Source: Diabrotica undecimpunctata (Eukaryota > Arthropoda > Insecta > Coleoptera > Chrysomelidae). From it: 64,000 bases of DNA. Below are positions 22,026-31,479 of the stretch, one piece after another (position 1 is the stretch's first letter; the number at the start of each line of letters is the position of its first letter). The position numbers and the translations under genes were made by a program. The stretch covers positions 73,286,141 to 73,350,140 of the forward strand of contig NC_092806.1 in the NCBI RefSeq assembly GCF_040954645.1, given 5' to 3'. The notes below the pieces were generated by a model, which saw nothing but the letters and a program-made list of their open reading frames with translations, searched no databases and was not told where the DNA came from.

Positions 22026-22730
22026 TAGACTCCCTCTATAACGAGAACTGAAATGACAGACTAATTACCTCGTTATAAGCCGATCTCGTTATATCAGACA
22101 ATAATAATACTGTGCATACATATGAATCTGTATTTTTGTAAACCATTAACTTCCTATAGTGAAGCCATTCGGAGCAATATAAGATGCTAATAAATATTGT
22201 TTAAATGGCGTTTTTGAAAAAAAGTTATTTACTTTTATTGTCAATGAAATATATTAAAACATAAAAGAGTTGTTTACTTTTATTATCAATGATATACGTT
22301 AAAACAAAAAATCTGTACTTATATTTTTTTCCAACTACATAATGTATAAAGCGTATTTTCAAGGATAACATAAACTATTGCTTCTGCAATTTTAAGAACT
22401 CTGTCATTTTAACTGCTTTAAATGGTCCACTATCATTCTATCATATTTTCTAAAGATGTGAAACAGTTGTATTTATTCATTGTAAAGAAGTTTATTGCGG
22501 GCTGCAGTTAAGTTTATTGAGGGGCTGTTTAAAAAGGTATTTATTTATAGCCACGACCCGACCAAAAACGTAAAAAACACGTTTTTGGATCTTATTTTCT
22601 CTCGTTATAACCAAATTTGCCTCGCTATAGACGGTTATAGTTCAATAAAAATTTCACGGGACATCTAATGTATCTCGTTATAAGCGAAACCTCGTAATAA
22701 CCGTGTTCGTTATAGAGGGAGTATACTGTA
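22021..22730. mobile_element. Tigger-like non-autonomous transposon (MITE), TA-flanked
   Basis: The left end CAGTAGACTCCCTCTATAAC and the right end (minus strand) CAGTATACTCCCTCTATAAC are inverted repeats with one mismatch over 22 bases, each preceded by TA. CTCGTTATA and its reverse complement recur many times beside both ends, as subterminal motifs. The 706 bp inside carries no ORF of note. TIR type and TA target suggest mobilisation by a pogo/Tigger-family transposase, but not by the 146-3582 element, whose ends differ. It lies between (AT)n tracts. Confidence 0.85.
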
Positions 22731-22737
22731 TATATAT

Positions 22738-22800
<63 letters not shown>

Positions 22801-22959
22801 ATATATATATGTATATATGTATACATTAATGTATATATATATATAAATGTTTTGGATGTATAAAGTCATGGAGTCAATATCATTGACTCCAACCCATCCA
22901 AAACATTTATATATTTTTTCCAAACGAGTCACAAGTACTTCTTTTTTCTTACTCTTATT

Positions 22960-23020
<61 letters not shown>
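22731..23020. repeat. (AT)n tracts around a perfect hairpin
   Basis: Alternating AT at 22731-22840 and 22962-23020 flank a hairpin. ATATAAATGTTTTGGATG (22841-22858) pairs exactly with 22895-22912, and inside it GGAGTCAAT (22870-22878) pairs with ATTGACTCC (22882-22890). This is a miniature foldback element or an inverted duplication in a microsatellite. Confidence 0.85.
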
Positions 23021-23023
<3 letters not shown>

Positions 23024-25731
23024 ATATCTCTCAACATCTGATTATAATTAATTTGTAATTAAATTTAAGCAACTTGCTCGTTGGAAATGGTATGGAAAAG
23101 TTTTAAATCCGTCCAATTAATCATTAAATTATATTATTTGTAATTTAAATGAGTTTAACAGACCATTTAACGAAATCAACTCGTTAATCTGCTGATATTT
23201 TGTGTTACTTTGTATTAATTAAATAATTTTCGTTTTTTTAAATTATCATATAACAGTTAAAAAATGTAAAAAACATTTGTATAAAACTTTCACAACTTGG
23301 ACATCTGCGCGATATATAAAAGAAAAGAAAAGAAAATGCTATTTATAACAAGATCGAAGAAAATGCGAAAACATTTTTAATAAGTTTTCTATGCGGATAT
23401 ACGTTGTCTAAATTAAAAATAGAGTTATAAATGTAGCGAGAGGTAATAGCCAAAAAAGAATGTGCTCTAAACTAATATTAGAAGGCACATGTTAGAACAC
23501 ACACATAAGATATATCTGTAGTGTTAGGGCAAAAGGACTTAAGTCAGTAAATGGAATATTGCAGAAATTTTTTTTAAAGATTTGATGAAACATGCTAAAT
23601 CTATTTTTATCCTAATTAAATATTTTGTCAGCACATATGGGTCAAAAATAGCTTATTTACAATACATACTAGGGTTTAATATGAAATATTGTAAAATAAT
23701 AAAGTTTGATCTGACTTAAGTCCTTTGGATCACAGAATAAAATACTTAAGTTTTTTTGACCAGATATTTTAATCATATTAAATACACAAGTTTACATTTT
23801 AATAACAGTAATATTTAGTTTTTAAATTATAATATAACTATGATGGAGTTATTCGTTATCAGAAACAAACTGCTCTAAATCTGGGTCCTTATCGTTCATA
23901 CTTGTAGTTGGCAGTTTTTGATAAAAATTTTTGTATACTTCTGGTACGAGCGGTAAAAGATCTAGAAGATGTTGCTTTTTTTCTAGAGCTATAGGTATTA
24001 ACCCATCATACTTATTCTTTAGTTCTATTGCACTTTGTCGACCTCTCCTAGTAAAATTAATTTTCATAAAATTTTCTGACTCTTCCAGAAAACTCTTATA
24101 AAATATTGTAGCATATTTTTTCTGTATTGCAGCCAACGACATTTCTGCAATTTGAACAACTCTCCATCAACATTTTTTTGCTTCTTTACAAACGTTGTCC
24201 TTAATAAAGCAGCAAAATCATAGAAGTCATCTGAAGTTAATTCATTGATCTTAAATGGACGTTTTTTGTTTGTGCATCTAATTGCCGAATCATGAGGATG
24301 GGCAATTTTTATTCCCGATTTTTTTTTCTGTTTTTCAATAAGGGAATGGTCAACATCGCATTCCATGTGTGAATGCCCAGAGATCATAAATTTATGATTG
24401 ATCTCATTTATTGAGCTTTTCATTTGCATGACTGACATGAACATGGCAGCTACGTGGAAATTTTTATTCTGCCCTGCACATGTATCTGAGTAAAAGGTTA
24501 TTTTAGTGACTTCAGGTGACAGGTTCATTATTTCCTTGAAAAGACAAGAAGCAATCTCATTTGCACCACGGTGAGCGATTGATTCATGCCAGATATAACA
24601 GGAAGCTGCTCCTGAAGCACAGTTATGTACCGTTAAATTGTAAGTCCAGTACTTTCTCTTATAAAAAGAAACAGAAGTTTCCAAAAACGGCGTTGGCAGG
24701 CACTGCTGAAGATCAAAAGTGTAACAGCCAAATGAGGTATCTTGCTTGGCCTTCTCTTTATCCAACTTCTTACATTTATAAGCTAAGTCTGCATCAAGTT
24801 GGTGTGTTGTTTGAGAGATCATCAACTGGCTCATTTCTTCCGTATCTTTAGTAACAGCGATTCTCATGCTAAATTCTTCACAGGTATGACAGACGTCTGT
24901 TTCAAAAACCTTAAACTTAAGATTAAGTTTATGAAATTCTCTTTCATATATACTTCTTCCTACTGGGTTTTGACACATCTCTAAGTAAAGTTGGTACATT
25001 TTTGTCAAATTGAGATCTGAGTTTAGATACTGTTTATTATTGACCCGCCTCGTGTAATGGCTCTCATATTTAGGAAATGAATTTATATGAGCAATAACTT
25101 CTTGTAACCTGGCGTCAGAAGTTTTGTTAGTAGGTGTGTGTTTTCCTCTTTTATCTTGCATGTACATTCCGGTTACACTATTCGATTTATTTCTCAGGGT
25201 ACTTTGTATAAATTTATCAGTTTCATCCAAAGTTAATTGAAAACATTGTTTACAGGTCCTACACCGCTGTCCATTTATTTGGAAAAAATAGGTGAAAGTT
25301 ATGTTTCTTTCCTTTGAACTTCCTTTTTTTTTCTACGTGTTTCAACTTCGCCTGACGTGATGCAGTTTGCTATAAAATATTGCCTCTTTTCATAACTTCC
25401 TAGTCCCCAATATTCTTTAAAAATGTCACTTCTCAGTTCTTCAGATAACCATTGCTTGCATTTTAATCTGCAGTTTTTTAAGTCTTTCATTACGCGCTTT
25501 CTTCATTGTGGATGTTATTTACTTCAGAAGAGTTTAGTTCACACGTCTTTATCTGTATACTTTCAGCGGTTATATGATCCGATGAACTACGTGGTAGCAA
25601 ATTTTGAGTTGTTATGAGAGTTTCGTCGCTATCCGAGTCATTTTCTGAATTAACGTAAGGCGGATCTTTTTTAGAATCATAACCATCCCAATAATATTCA
25701 TCATCTAGTTCACTTCTCTCAGTGTTTTCTT

Positions 25732-26416
25732 CTAAAAATAAAATAATCATGGATTAGTCAAAAGTTTTTTCTATGAAAGCTATATTTTATATAATGTATT
25801 GACAAGCTAATTATTTAATTTAAGGGCAAAGGCGCAAAATGTCACCTGTCAAAATGTTCAATGTGTTTTAAAAATATTTTTGAAAAAATTAAACGCAAAA
25901 TAAAAGATTGCATTATGACCGAGGACCAAAAGTCCCTTAGAATAACCAAAAAGTTTCTTTGGAATGAGATACTTGAAATTAAAGTCACTAAATTTTCTCT
26001 TTTTTTTTCGCCCCTGTAACTTACTAATAAACACTATAGAAGTTTTTAGGGACTTTTGGCCCTTGGTAATAACATAATCTTTCATTCGACGTTTACATTG
26101 TTTAAAAATATTTATTAGTTTTCTCAGGATTTGAAAAAAAAAATGAATACATTTAAAACACATTGAAAATTTTGACAGGCGACATTTACCGACTAAGTAT
26201 TCCCTTAATAATTGTGATAAATTTAATATTTAAAGGATTACTTATGCGTTAAACTTGTTTATAAATTATATTATTATTACGTATATTTTGCTTTTGATAT
26301 GTTTAAAATCAATAAAACTAATAATTTTTGAAGATGCACTCTTAATAGATAACCTCAAAACGTGTATTTAATTATAATGTATGTACTTAGGTATATTTGT
26401 ATTATAATTTACTTAC
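25732..26416 (-). other. intron of the transposase-like gene
   Basis: GTAAGT at 26416-26411 and a T-rich tract ending TAG at 25732 form standard splice sites. Joining exons keeps the frame (phase 1) and keeps the glutamate codon. The intron is 685 bp, of which 381 bp is a TTAA-flanked MITE. Confidence 0.7.
25824..26204. mobile_element. foldback MITE with TTAA flanks, in the intron
   Basis: TTAA at 25820-25823 and 26205-26208 flank a 381-bp segment whose ends are inverted: GGGCAAAGGCGCAAAATGTC versus (minus strand) GGGAATACTTAGTCGGTAAA. Both then continue into a shared CCTGTCAAAATxTTCAATG and, further in, ACCAAAAGTCCC versus GCCAAAAGTCCC. The arms thus pair over most of the element. A TTAA target is typical of piggyBac-mobilised elements. 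Confidence 0.78.
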
Positions 26417-26826
26417 CATATACGTTATTTTTTCTACATAAATCCAAAATCTTTGCACTTCGTTTAGACATTATTGAAGTTATACTTCTATACGCGCGCT
26501 CCACGTTGGAAATTTGTATGGGAGTGAATCTGTGAAATCATTACATATGTAAGATAATGAGTAAGAGAGAGACGGAAGATATATTTTCTCTCTCTTCCTG
26601 TCTCGAATATAAAAATGTTCCTTTTGTATATATAATTTAATATTATATATATTATATAAAGATATATATATACATATAATATTATACATATAATAAAATA
26701 TTTATTAATATTATTATTTATGTGATATGTTTTGTATTATTTATTAAATGTTCATAATTATATTAGTATTTTGTATTTCAAAATAATAATCTCAATAAAT
26801 CACTGTATGATCCAGAACTATCAATG

Positions 26827-26870
26827 TATGTCACGCGGGAGACCGGGGTTCGATTCTCAGTCGTGGAGCA
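26827..26870 (+). pseudogene. tRNA-Asp(GTC) 3' half
   Basis: TGTCACGCGGGAGACCGGGG followed by TTCGATTCTCAGTCGTGGAG matches the anticodon arm (GTC at 26830-26832), variable loop, T arm with a B box (GGTTCGATTCT) and acceptor 3' strand of animal tRNA-Asp. GCA and a run of seven T follow. The D arm and 5' acceptor strand are missing: the bases upstream do not pair. It cannot make a functional tRNA. It may be a captured tRNA fragment or a relic of a tRNA-derived SINE. Confidence 0.82.
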
Positions 26871-26892
26871 TTTTTTTAATAATATTATTACA

Positions 26893-27060
26893 TTATTGTC
26901 ATTTTTAAATACTTATCGATATTGCATTTTAATTTGTATTGTATTATTATATGGAATTATGTTGCACTGTATTGTAGTGTATTTTTTTATGTATATTATT
27001 GTCATTTTTAAATACTTATGCTTATTGCAGTTTAATTTGTATTGTATTATTATAATAATA
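26893..27060. repeat. 103-bp-period direct duplication
   Basis: TATTGTCATTTTTAAATACT starts at 26895 and again at 26998, and the match continues over about 57 bp (TATTGCAxTTTAATTTGTATTGTATTATTAT). It lies inside the nested TIR element, next to the tRNA half. Confidence 0.8.
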
Positions 27061-27763
27061 ACAAAATAAACAATGAATTTTACTGCAGAGTATGTGTAAA
27101 AAATTTTGCATTCAACTCCTTTCATACATATATGAAAATAAAAATATACATTTTCATCAAAATATTGATTCAATCCTTCATTGTTAGTAAGTTGTTATTA
27201 ATTCTGTTTCTCTTTCTGCTATGTCTTACCTATAGAATTACATATGTAATGATTGTGCAGATTGACTCCCAAATAAATTTGTAGCGGCGAATGCGTGTAT
27301 AGAAGTGTAACTTCCACCGGCAGTTCCACTGGACTACCACACCCGTTTTTTTAATAATAAACAAGCCTAGAAATCGATATTATACTCAGGCACTTTACTT
27401 TTAGCGTTTATCAATCAGGTGAATGTTTTAGCACGATCAGTAAGATTTATTTCATATACACTTACACCGCCACCTACGCATGGACTATTGATACAGAGGA
27501 CTTAAGTTACATAAGTCGTTTATATCGGACAAAACTACAAAATAGCATTCGGTAAAAAGGATTTAAGTTACATATGTTCGTTTGCTCAAACAAAAATAGT
27601 GTGATGTAACTTAAGTTCGTTGAACCAGTCTTAATAAAAACCTTATATTTTAAGATAGACTTAATTCTTTTTTACCGAAACAAACTTCTTCACAATTTAC
27701 AACCAAATGTGTAGATAACTCATTTTGGCCAAAAATGGACTTAAGTCCTTTTGCCCTAACACT

Positions 27764-27766
<3 letters not shown>

Positions 27767-27845
<79 letters not shown>

Positions 27846-27859
27846 TAATATATATAATA

Positions 27860-27912
<53 letters not shown>
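27767..27912. repeat. (AT)n tracts
   Basis: Two long alternating AT runs separated by ATAATATATAAT-type interruptions, abutting the right end of the TIR transposon. Confidence 0.97.
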
Positions 27913-27915
<3 letters not shown>

Positions 27916-28195
27916 AAAAATCATTGGAAAAAATTGCAACTCAGTAGAAAAGAAAATATATGAAGGTGAAAGCCAACAGTAAATACGTATTTCTATTTGG
28001 CCGTCCTCAGTACGGTGCAGCCAAGTTAGAAAATGAAAAAATTAACTTGAGAAAGGATCTACAGGAGCCATGCGACCAATTTTGGCAGTACTGTCAGAAG
28101 ACCCTGCATTCCAGCCTGGTGACTCTGCAACACACCTATGGAGGAAGCTACAGCTACCTCGCTGACCTGTCAGTTATTTTTTGTTGCACCAGCTG
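27913..28195. other. no recognised gene
   Basis: A 78-codon plus-strand frame (27960-28196) shows no family motif. On the minus strand it follows the R1/LOA-like EN fragment, but the similarity to that domain is lost here. Confidence 0.5.
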
Positions 28196-28569
28196 AGGGG
28201 GTTTTTATTTTCTTCTTGTGGAAGGTTATCGTTGTCACCGAGAAAGTAAGCAGAAGCTATTATAATATGTCTGTTATCTCATTCGGTGGGAATTTCCACT
28301 ACAGATGTTAAGAGCATAAGTAAATTTAATTAAGTTTGAAATAAGCAGACATGCTTTTTTTTGTGTCATGCATTTATGAATAAATTAACTTACATGAGTT
28401 CTTTGGGAGGCTTTTAAAAGTCCTTTGTAAGCCCATGGCTCTTTAATTAGTCTACTATCACTTTAGGTTTTGTCTGAAGCTTCTACTAAGCACGTTGGAG
28501 GCAGCTTTTGAGTGGTGCGCATTAAGTTGCAGAAACCTAATAGGAAACCATTTTATATAGATTGAACTG
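28196..28569 (-). pseudogene. R1/LOA-like LINE copy 1: endonuclease start (downstream part)
   Basis: The minus strand near 28310-28200 encodes RHIIIASAYFLGDNDNLPQEE, which fits the (V)xASAYFPGD motif of APE-type endonucleases in R1/LOA-group LINEs. The rest of the piece up to 28560 is homologous, in opposite orientation, to 36990-37283 (shared AATTAAGTTTGAAATAAGCA, GAAGCTTCTACTAAG, and TTTTGAGTGGTG). The copy is split: its upstream continuation lies at 30493-30690, beyond the inserted I-like LINE. Confidence 0.7.
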
Positions 28570-30484
28570 ATACTTATGATAGACGCTTTTTGATCGATCA
28601 TGACAAATTATGAAATTTACATAGTAATAACAATCATAAAATTCTTATACTGCACCATCGTACAGTGTTATAGTGTTAGTTCATTCTGCATCGAAGAAAT
28701 CAGATCTGTGAGTACAAATTTTATTATTAATAAAGTAATCCGTGATCACAGTATCTTAGAAACACAATACATAAATTATACCAGCCATTTATCGACACCA
28801 GTTTTTATCATCAAAGGTAATTACCAAAATCTGAAGCGGAATAGGTCCGTATTTAGGATAATCAAATGGTAATTAAAAATGGAATTTGATGTTACTGAGA
28901 ATAACGATGAATTATCTCAATCTACTTCACAACCACCTTTATCTTACTTAGCTGCAGCCAGTAAACAACAAGAACCAATATATCCATCCAAACTACAATA
29001 CGTTTTTAATTCGCTCAATAATGTCAAATTAGAAGAATACTTGTTAGCGATAGGCACTCTAGTTAGTCCAAAACATATTCTTTTTTCATCAAAAATCACC
29101 AACAGTCGTATCTGTACTTATTTTTCAAGCAAACAAGTTGTAGATGAATTTTGTTCAAACAATGGAGGTTTCATCACTGTAAACAATATACAAATTCAAG
29201 TCAGTAAACTAATTACACCAAGTGAAAGACTCTTAATATCCAATGTATCTCCCACTATCCCGCATAAGATATTAGAGGAAGAACTTTTTTCTCTAGGGCT
29301 AAAACTAGCTTCATCAATGTTATATCTGCGAATAGGAACCACCAATTATTACAGTTAATGCAATATCAGTACTATCTAAAACAAATATATCCACTTCACC
29401 AACCACATCATCTCACACAAGTATTACTAAACAGTATCGATCCGGTCTACATAGTAATTCTAGCTCTCTTAATGAAAATAAAGACTGTCTGACACCATAA
29501 GAATTTAGCATATCTAACGAGAAATATACATCAAAATCATCCTCACAACGAACTATATCTGAAGCAATAACACCCCCCATTGAGACATCAGCTAGTGGCA
29601 ATGTATTTTTAAAGCCAACCCAGAAACAAAAAAGAATAAAAACAAAAACATCGCAAGTGTCTTTAAAAACCCTAATACAACCAATTAAAGAATTGTTCGA
29701 TTCCGAAAAACAAATATTAACCTTCGAAGAAACAGTTGATTTTTTTGAAAACATTCAAAAGCTAAAGATGTTATCAGTGTTACAAATAAATATACCTCAG
29801 ACACTCAAGCATTTATACAGCTTTCATCCAAAATCCATTCATGTACATCCGAGCGTCCACTAAATTTGAAATGTACAAAGTTAAAAAAGAAGAACTCCGC
29901 ATTGTCCAACAAGCAAAAAACAGTGAAACCGCGAGTTATATAAGTGAGAAATGTAGTGCTAAATGACTTAAAATCATTTGTTAAAGTGAAAGTTGAAAAT
30001 TTGTGGCAAAACCAGTGGGACAGTTCAACTTCAAATCTTCGCGAAGTGAAAACATATGTAAAACCGTGGAAATATCAAATTTCCAACAGTACTCATCAAG
30101 TCGTTCTTACTCAACTTCGTCTAGGGCATACCCGACTCTCCCCTTGGGTATATAATTGGCCACACTAATCCTACTTTATGCAACAATTGTAATCATGGTA
30201 CAATGAACACATTGTAATGTTCCACTCAGTGTTACGCATATCCTTGTCGAGTGTCTAAGATACCAGTTGCAAAGACAGACCAATCACAACATCGGATTAA
30301 CAAGTGAAATCTTAGTAAAAAAATGTAAAATTGAGCAATTGGTAAAATTTCTTAAAGACATTAATATACATTAATATACTTAACAAAATTTAATATTTAT
30401 AAGTCAATTATCTCATGTATATGTTTATATGTCGCTAATAACCTCAGAGGTTGATGCGACAATGCTAGTAAATAAAAAAAACTA
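28570..30484 (+). mobile_element. I-like LINE with most of ORF2 deleted, inserted in an older LINE
   Basis: It carries ORF1 (from 28879), then jumps near 29880-29950 to the last part of ORF2: KVKVENLWQNQWDSSTSNLREVK, LTQLRLGHTRLS (30110) and CNNCNHG, then the 3' UTR TGATGCGAC and an A-rich end at 30470-30482. Endonuclease, RT and RNase H are gone. Short direct repeats ATACTTAT at 28570-28577 and 30485-30492 may be the target duplication. The outer sequences on both sides are two parts of one R1/LOA-like copy, which supports insertion. Confidence 0.78.
28879..29870 (+). pseudogene. ORF1 protein of the I-like LINE, broken
   Basis: Frame 28879-29358 reads SYLAAASKQQEPIYPSKLQY, then LEEYLLAIGTLVSPKHILFS, NSRICTYFSSKQVVDEF and RLLISNVSPTIPHKILEEEL. 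This order is typical of ORF1 nucleic-acid-binding proteins of insect I/Jockey-group LINEs (NRICxYL and ITPxxRxIISNVxPxIPH blocks). A stop follows GTTNYYS. Downstream frames (29530-29870) retain SLKTLIQPIKELFDSEKQ and LKHLYSFHPKS from the C-terminal part. Known role of such proteins: RNA binding in the retrotransposition particle. Confidence 0.7.
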
Positions 30485-30492
30485 ATACTTAT

Positions 30493-30690
30493 AGATTTAC
30501 TGAAATGATCATTTCTATCGTAATGCCTTTTTTGACACTGCTTCATTCTATGCATCTAAGAATTTAAGAATTTTGTGTATTGGCCTGTTCAGACTATCAG
30601 GAAAATAAGTCACAAAGATCTCGTTATGGTGAATATTATTGTCCTTTGAGAATCTGAATAAGATACCTTCACATGATATATTGTTTCTGT
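30493..30690 (-). pseudogene. R1/LOA-like LINE copy 1: part upstream of the insertion
   Basis: TTCAGACTATCAGGAAAATA (30588) and flanking sequence match, in opposite orientation, 36690-36890 of copy 2. Reading out from both sides of the I-like LINE, copy 1 is continuous with copy 2. It is non-coding now, and in copy 2 the equivalent region has a broken frame. Confidence 0.68.
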
Positions 30691-31470
30691 ATCGTAGTGT
30701 AGATGATATAATTATTGTCCGTTTATCTACTTTAATTTAAAGTCTAATTCCTGGTTACATTTTAATTTTTAGATGAAGAAAACGTCTTGTATTACGTGGT
30801 TGAAAACTTTGTGGAATAAAATATACTTAACTAACTTCTCCTTATTATATGTTCTGATAATTCTGATTCTGATTCGCTGTTAATACATGATCACTTGTAC
30901 TAAAAAATTGTGCATTAAATATGGACTGTTTCGCACTTTTGTGAATATCCTTAATTTAAATGTTATTTACTGAATTAATTAAATTTAAAATAGTTTCTTT
31001 TTTCTCACATCCAACGAAGGAAGGTTATTTATTATACTAAAACAGATAACTCACATTGGCTCGTTCTCAATTTGTTGATTTTTACATGATTTTGGTAAAT
31101 TTTTAAAGAACCACAGAGTTGTACATTATTGAATATTAATATTAATAGAATTCTCAGAAGCTAGAATGTATTTGAGGCCTAGTATATTACTTGACTTCCG
31201 GAAACCTTATCTAAAAGGATACTAAGTGTGGTGATAAGATAAACCAAAATCCCAATTTACTCAACTTATAGGAAATTCCCCAAAAAATTGGTATCTTTTG
31301 GTAGATAAACTGTGATACAACGAAATTAAAAAAACTTTCAATTTAAATTTCCCTGAAAATGTGTTAAAGTTTATGTTATTATTTTAATTAATGGAACAAT
31401 TTCAATTAAAAATTCGTTATATTTGACTTTTTGATTTCCACTTCCAAAATTATTTTGACAGTGACTACAT
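30691..31470. other. AT-rich non-coding stretch
   Basis: No recognisable coding or structural signal on either strand. Confidence 0.55.
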
Positions 31471-31479
31471 ATGGTACTT

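Larger units (their letters stand above)
23849..26471 (-). pseudogene. spliced transposase-like gene (DUF7869/Sola-like), frameshifted
   Basis: Exon 1 (26471-26417) starts MSKRSAKILDLCRKNNVY and ends at a GTAAGT donor. The acceptor TTATTTTTAG ends at 25732, and exon 2 (from 25731) joins in phase to give EENTERSELDDEYYWDGYDS. Exon 2 has an acidic N-terminus, then CRLKCKQWLSEELRSDIFKEYWGLG (25490-25410). RCRTCKQCFQLTLDET and THEx-free Cys/His motifs (HKLNLKFKVFETDVCHTCEE, 24930-24880) follow. The DDE-like core has FDLQQCLPTP (24710), FYSDTCAGQNKNFHVA (about 24470) and GHSHMECDVDHSLIEKQ (24380-24330). The C-terminus is LLDLLPLVPEVYKNFYQKL. Frameshifts near 25495, 25305 and 24118 disable it. Catalytic assignments are inferred. 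Confidence 0.75.
26476..27315. mobile_element. non-autonomous TIR element just upstream of the transposase ATG
   Basis: GAAGTTATACTTCTATACGC (26476) and, from the right end on the minus strand, GAAGTTACACTTCTATACAC are inverted. The similarity continues: AAATTTGTATGGGAGTGAAT versus AAATTTATTTGGGAGTCAAT, then AATCATTACATATGTAA in both. The arms are about 90 bp. It contains a tRNA-Asp 3' half and a 103-bp tandem duplication. It starts 5 bp upstream of the ATG at 26471 and so may displace or supply the promoter of that gene. Superfamily not assigned. Confidence 0.75.
23519..27766 (-). mobile_element. TIR DNA transposon with DUF7869/Sola-like transposase gene
   Basis: The left end TAGTGTTAGGGCAAAAGGAC (about 23519) and its reverse complement at about 27745-27764 match over 25 bases or more, through ACTTAAGTC. 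GACTTAAGTCC and ACTTAAGT motifs recur near both ends (e.g. 23710, 23750, 27500-27630). TA sits at both borders; the length of the target duplication is not clear. The interior holds a spliced minus-strand gene (23849-26471) and two nested TIR elements. I know the protein type only as an uncharacterised family widespread in insects, possibly related to Sola transposases. The TIRs plus internal gene are good evidence that it is a mobile element. Confidence 0.82.

Noticed and set aside
22678..23041. Long open frames made of alternating Ile-Tyr
   Set aside because: They are translations of (AT)n microsatellites (also at 13.3, 16.2 and 27.8 kb) and have no coding evidence.
25858..26163. 101-codon minus-strand frame in the intron region
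   Set aside because: It is one arm-to-arm translation of the foldback MITE, not conserved coding sequence.
26821..26880. A functional tRNA gene
   Set aside because: The D arm and 5' acceptor strand are missing and upstream bases do not pair with the 3' strand.
27960..28196. 78-codon frame as a possible small host gene
   Set aside because: No motif, no splice context, and it lies next to an antisense LINE endonuclease fragment.
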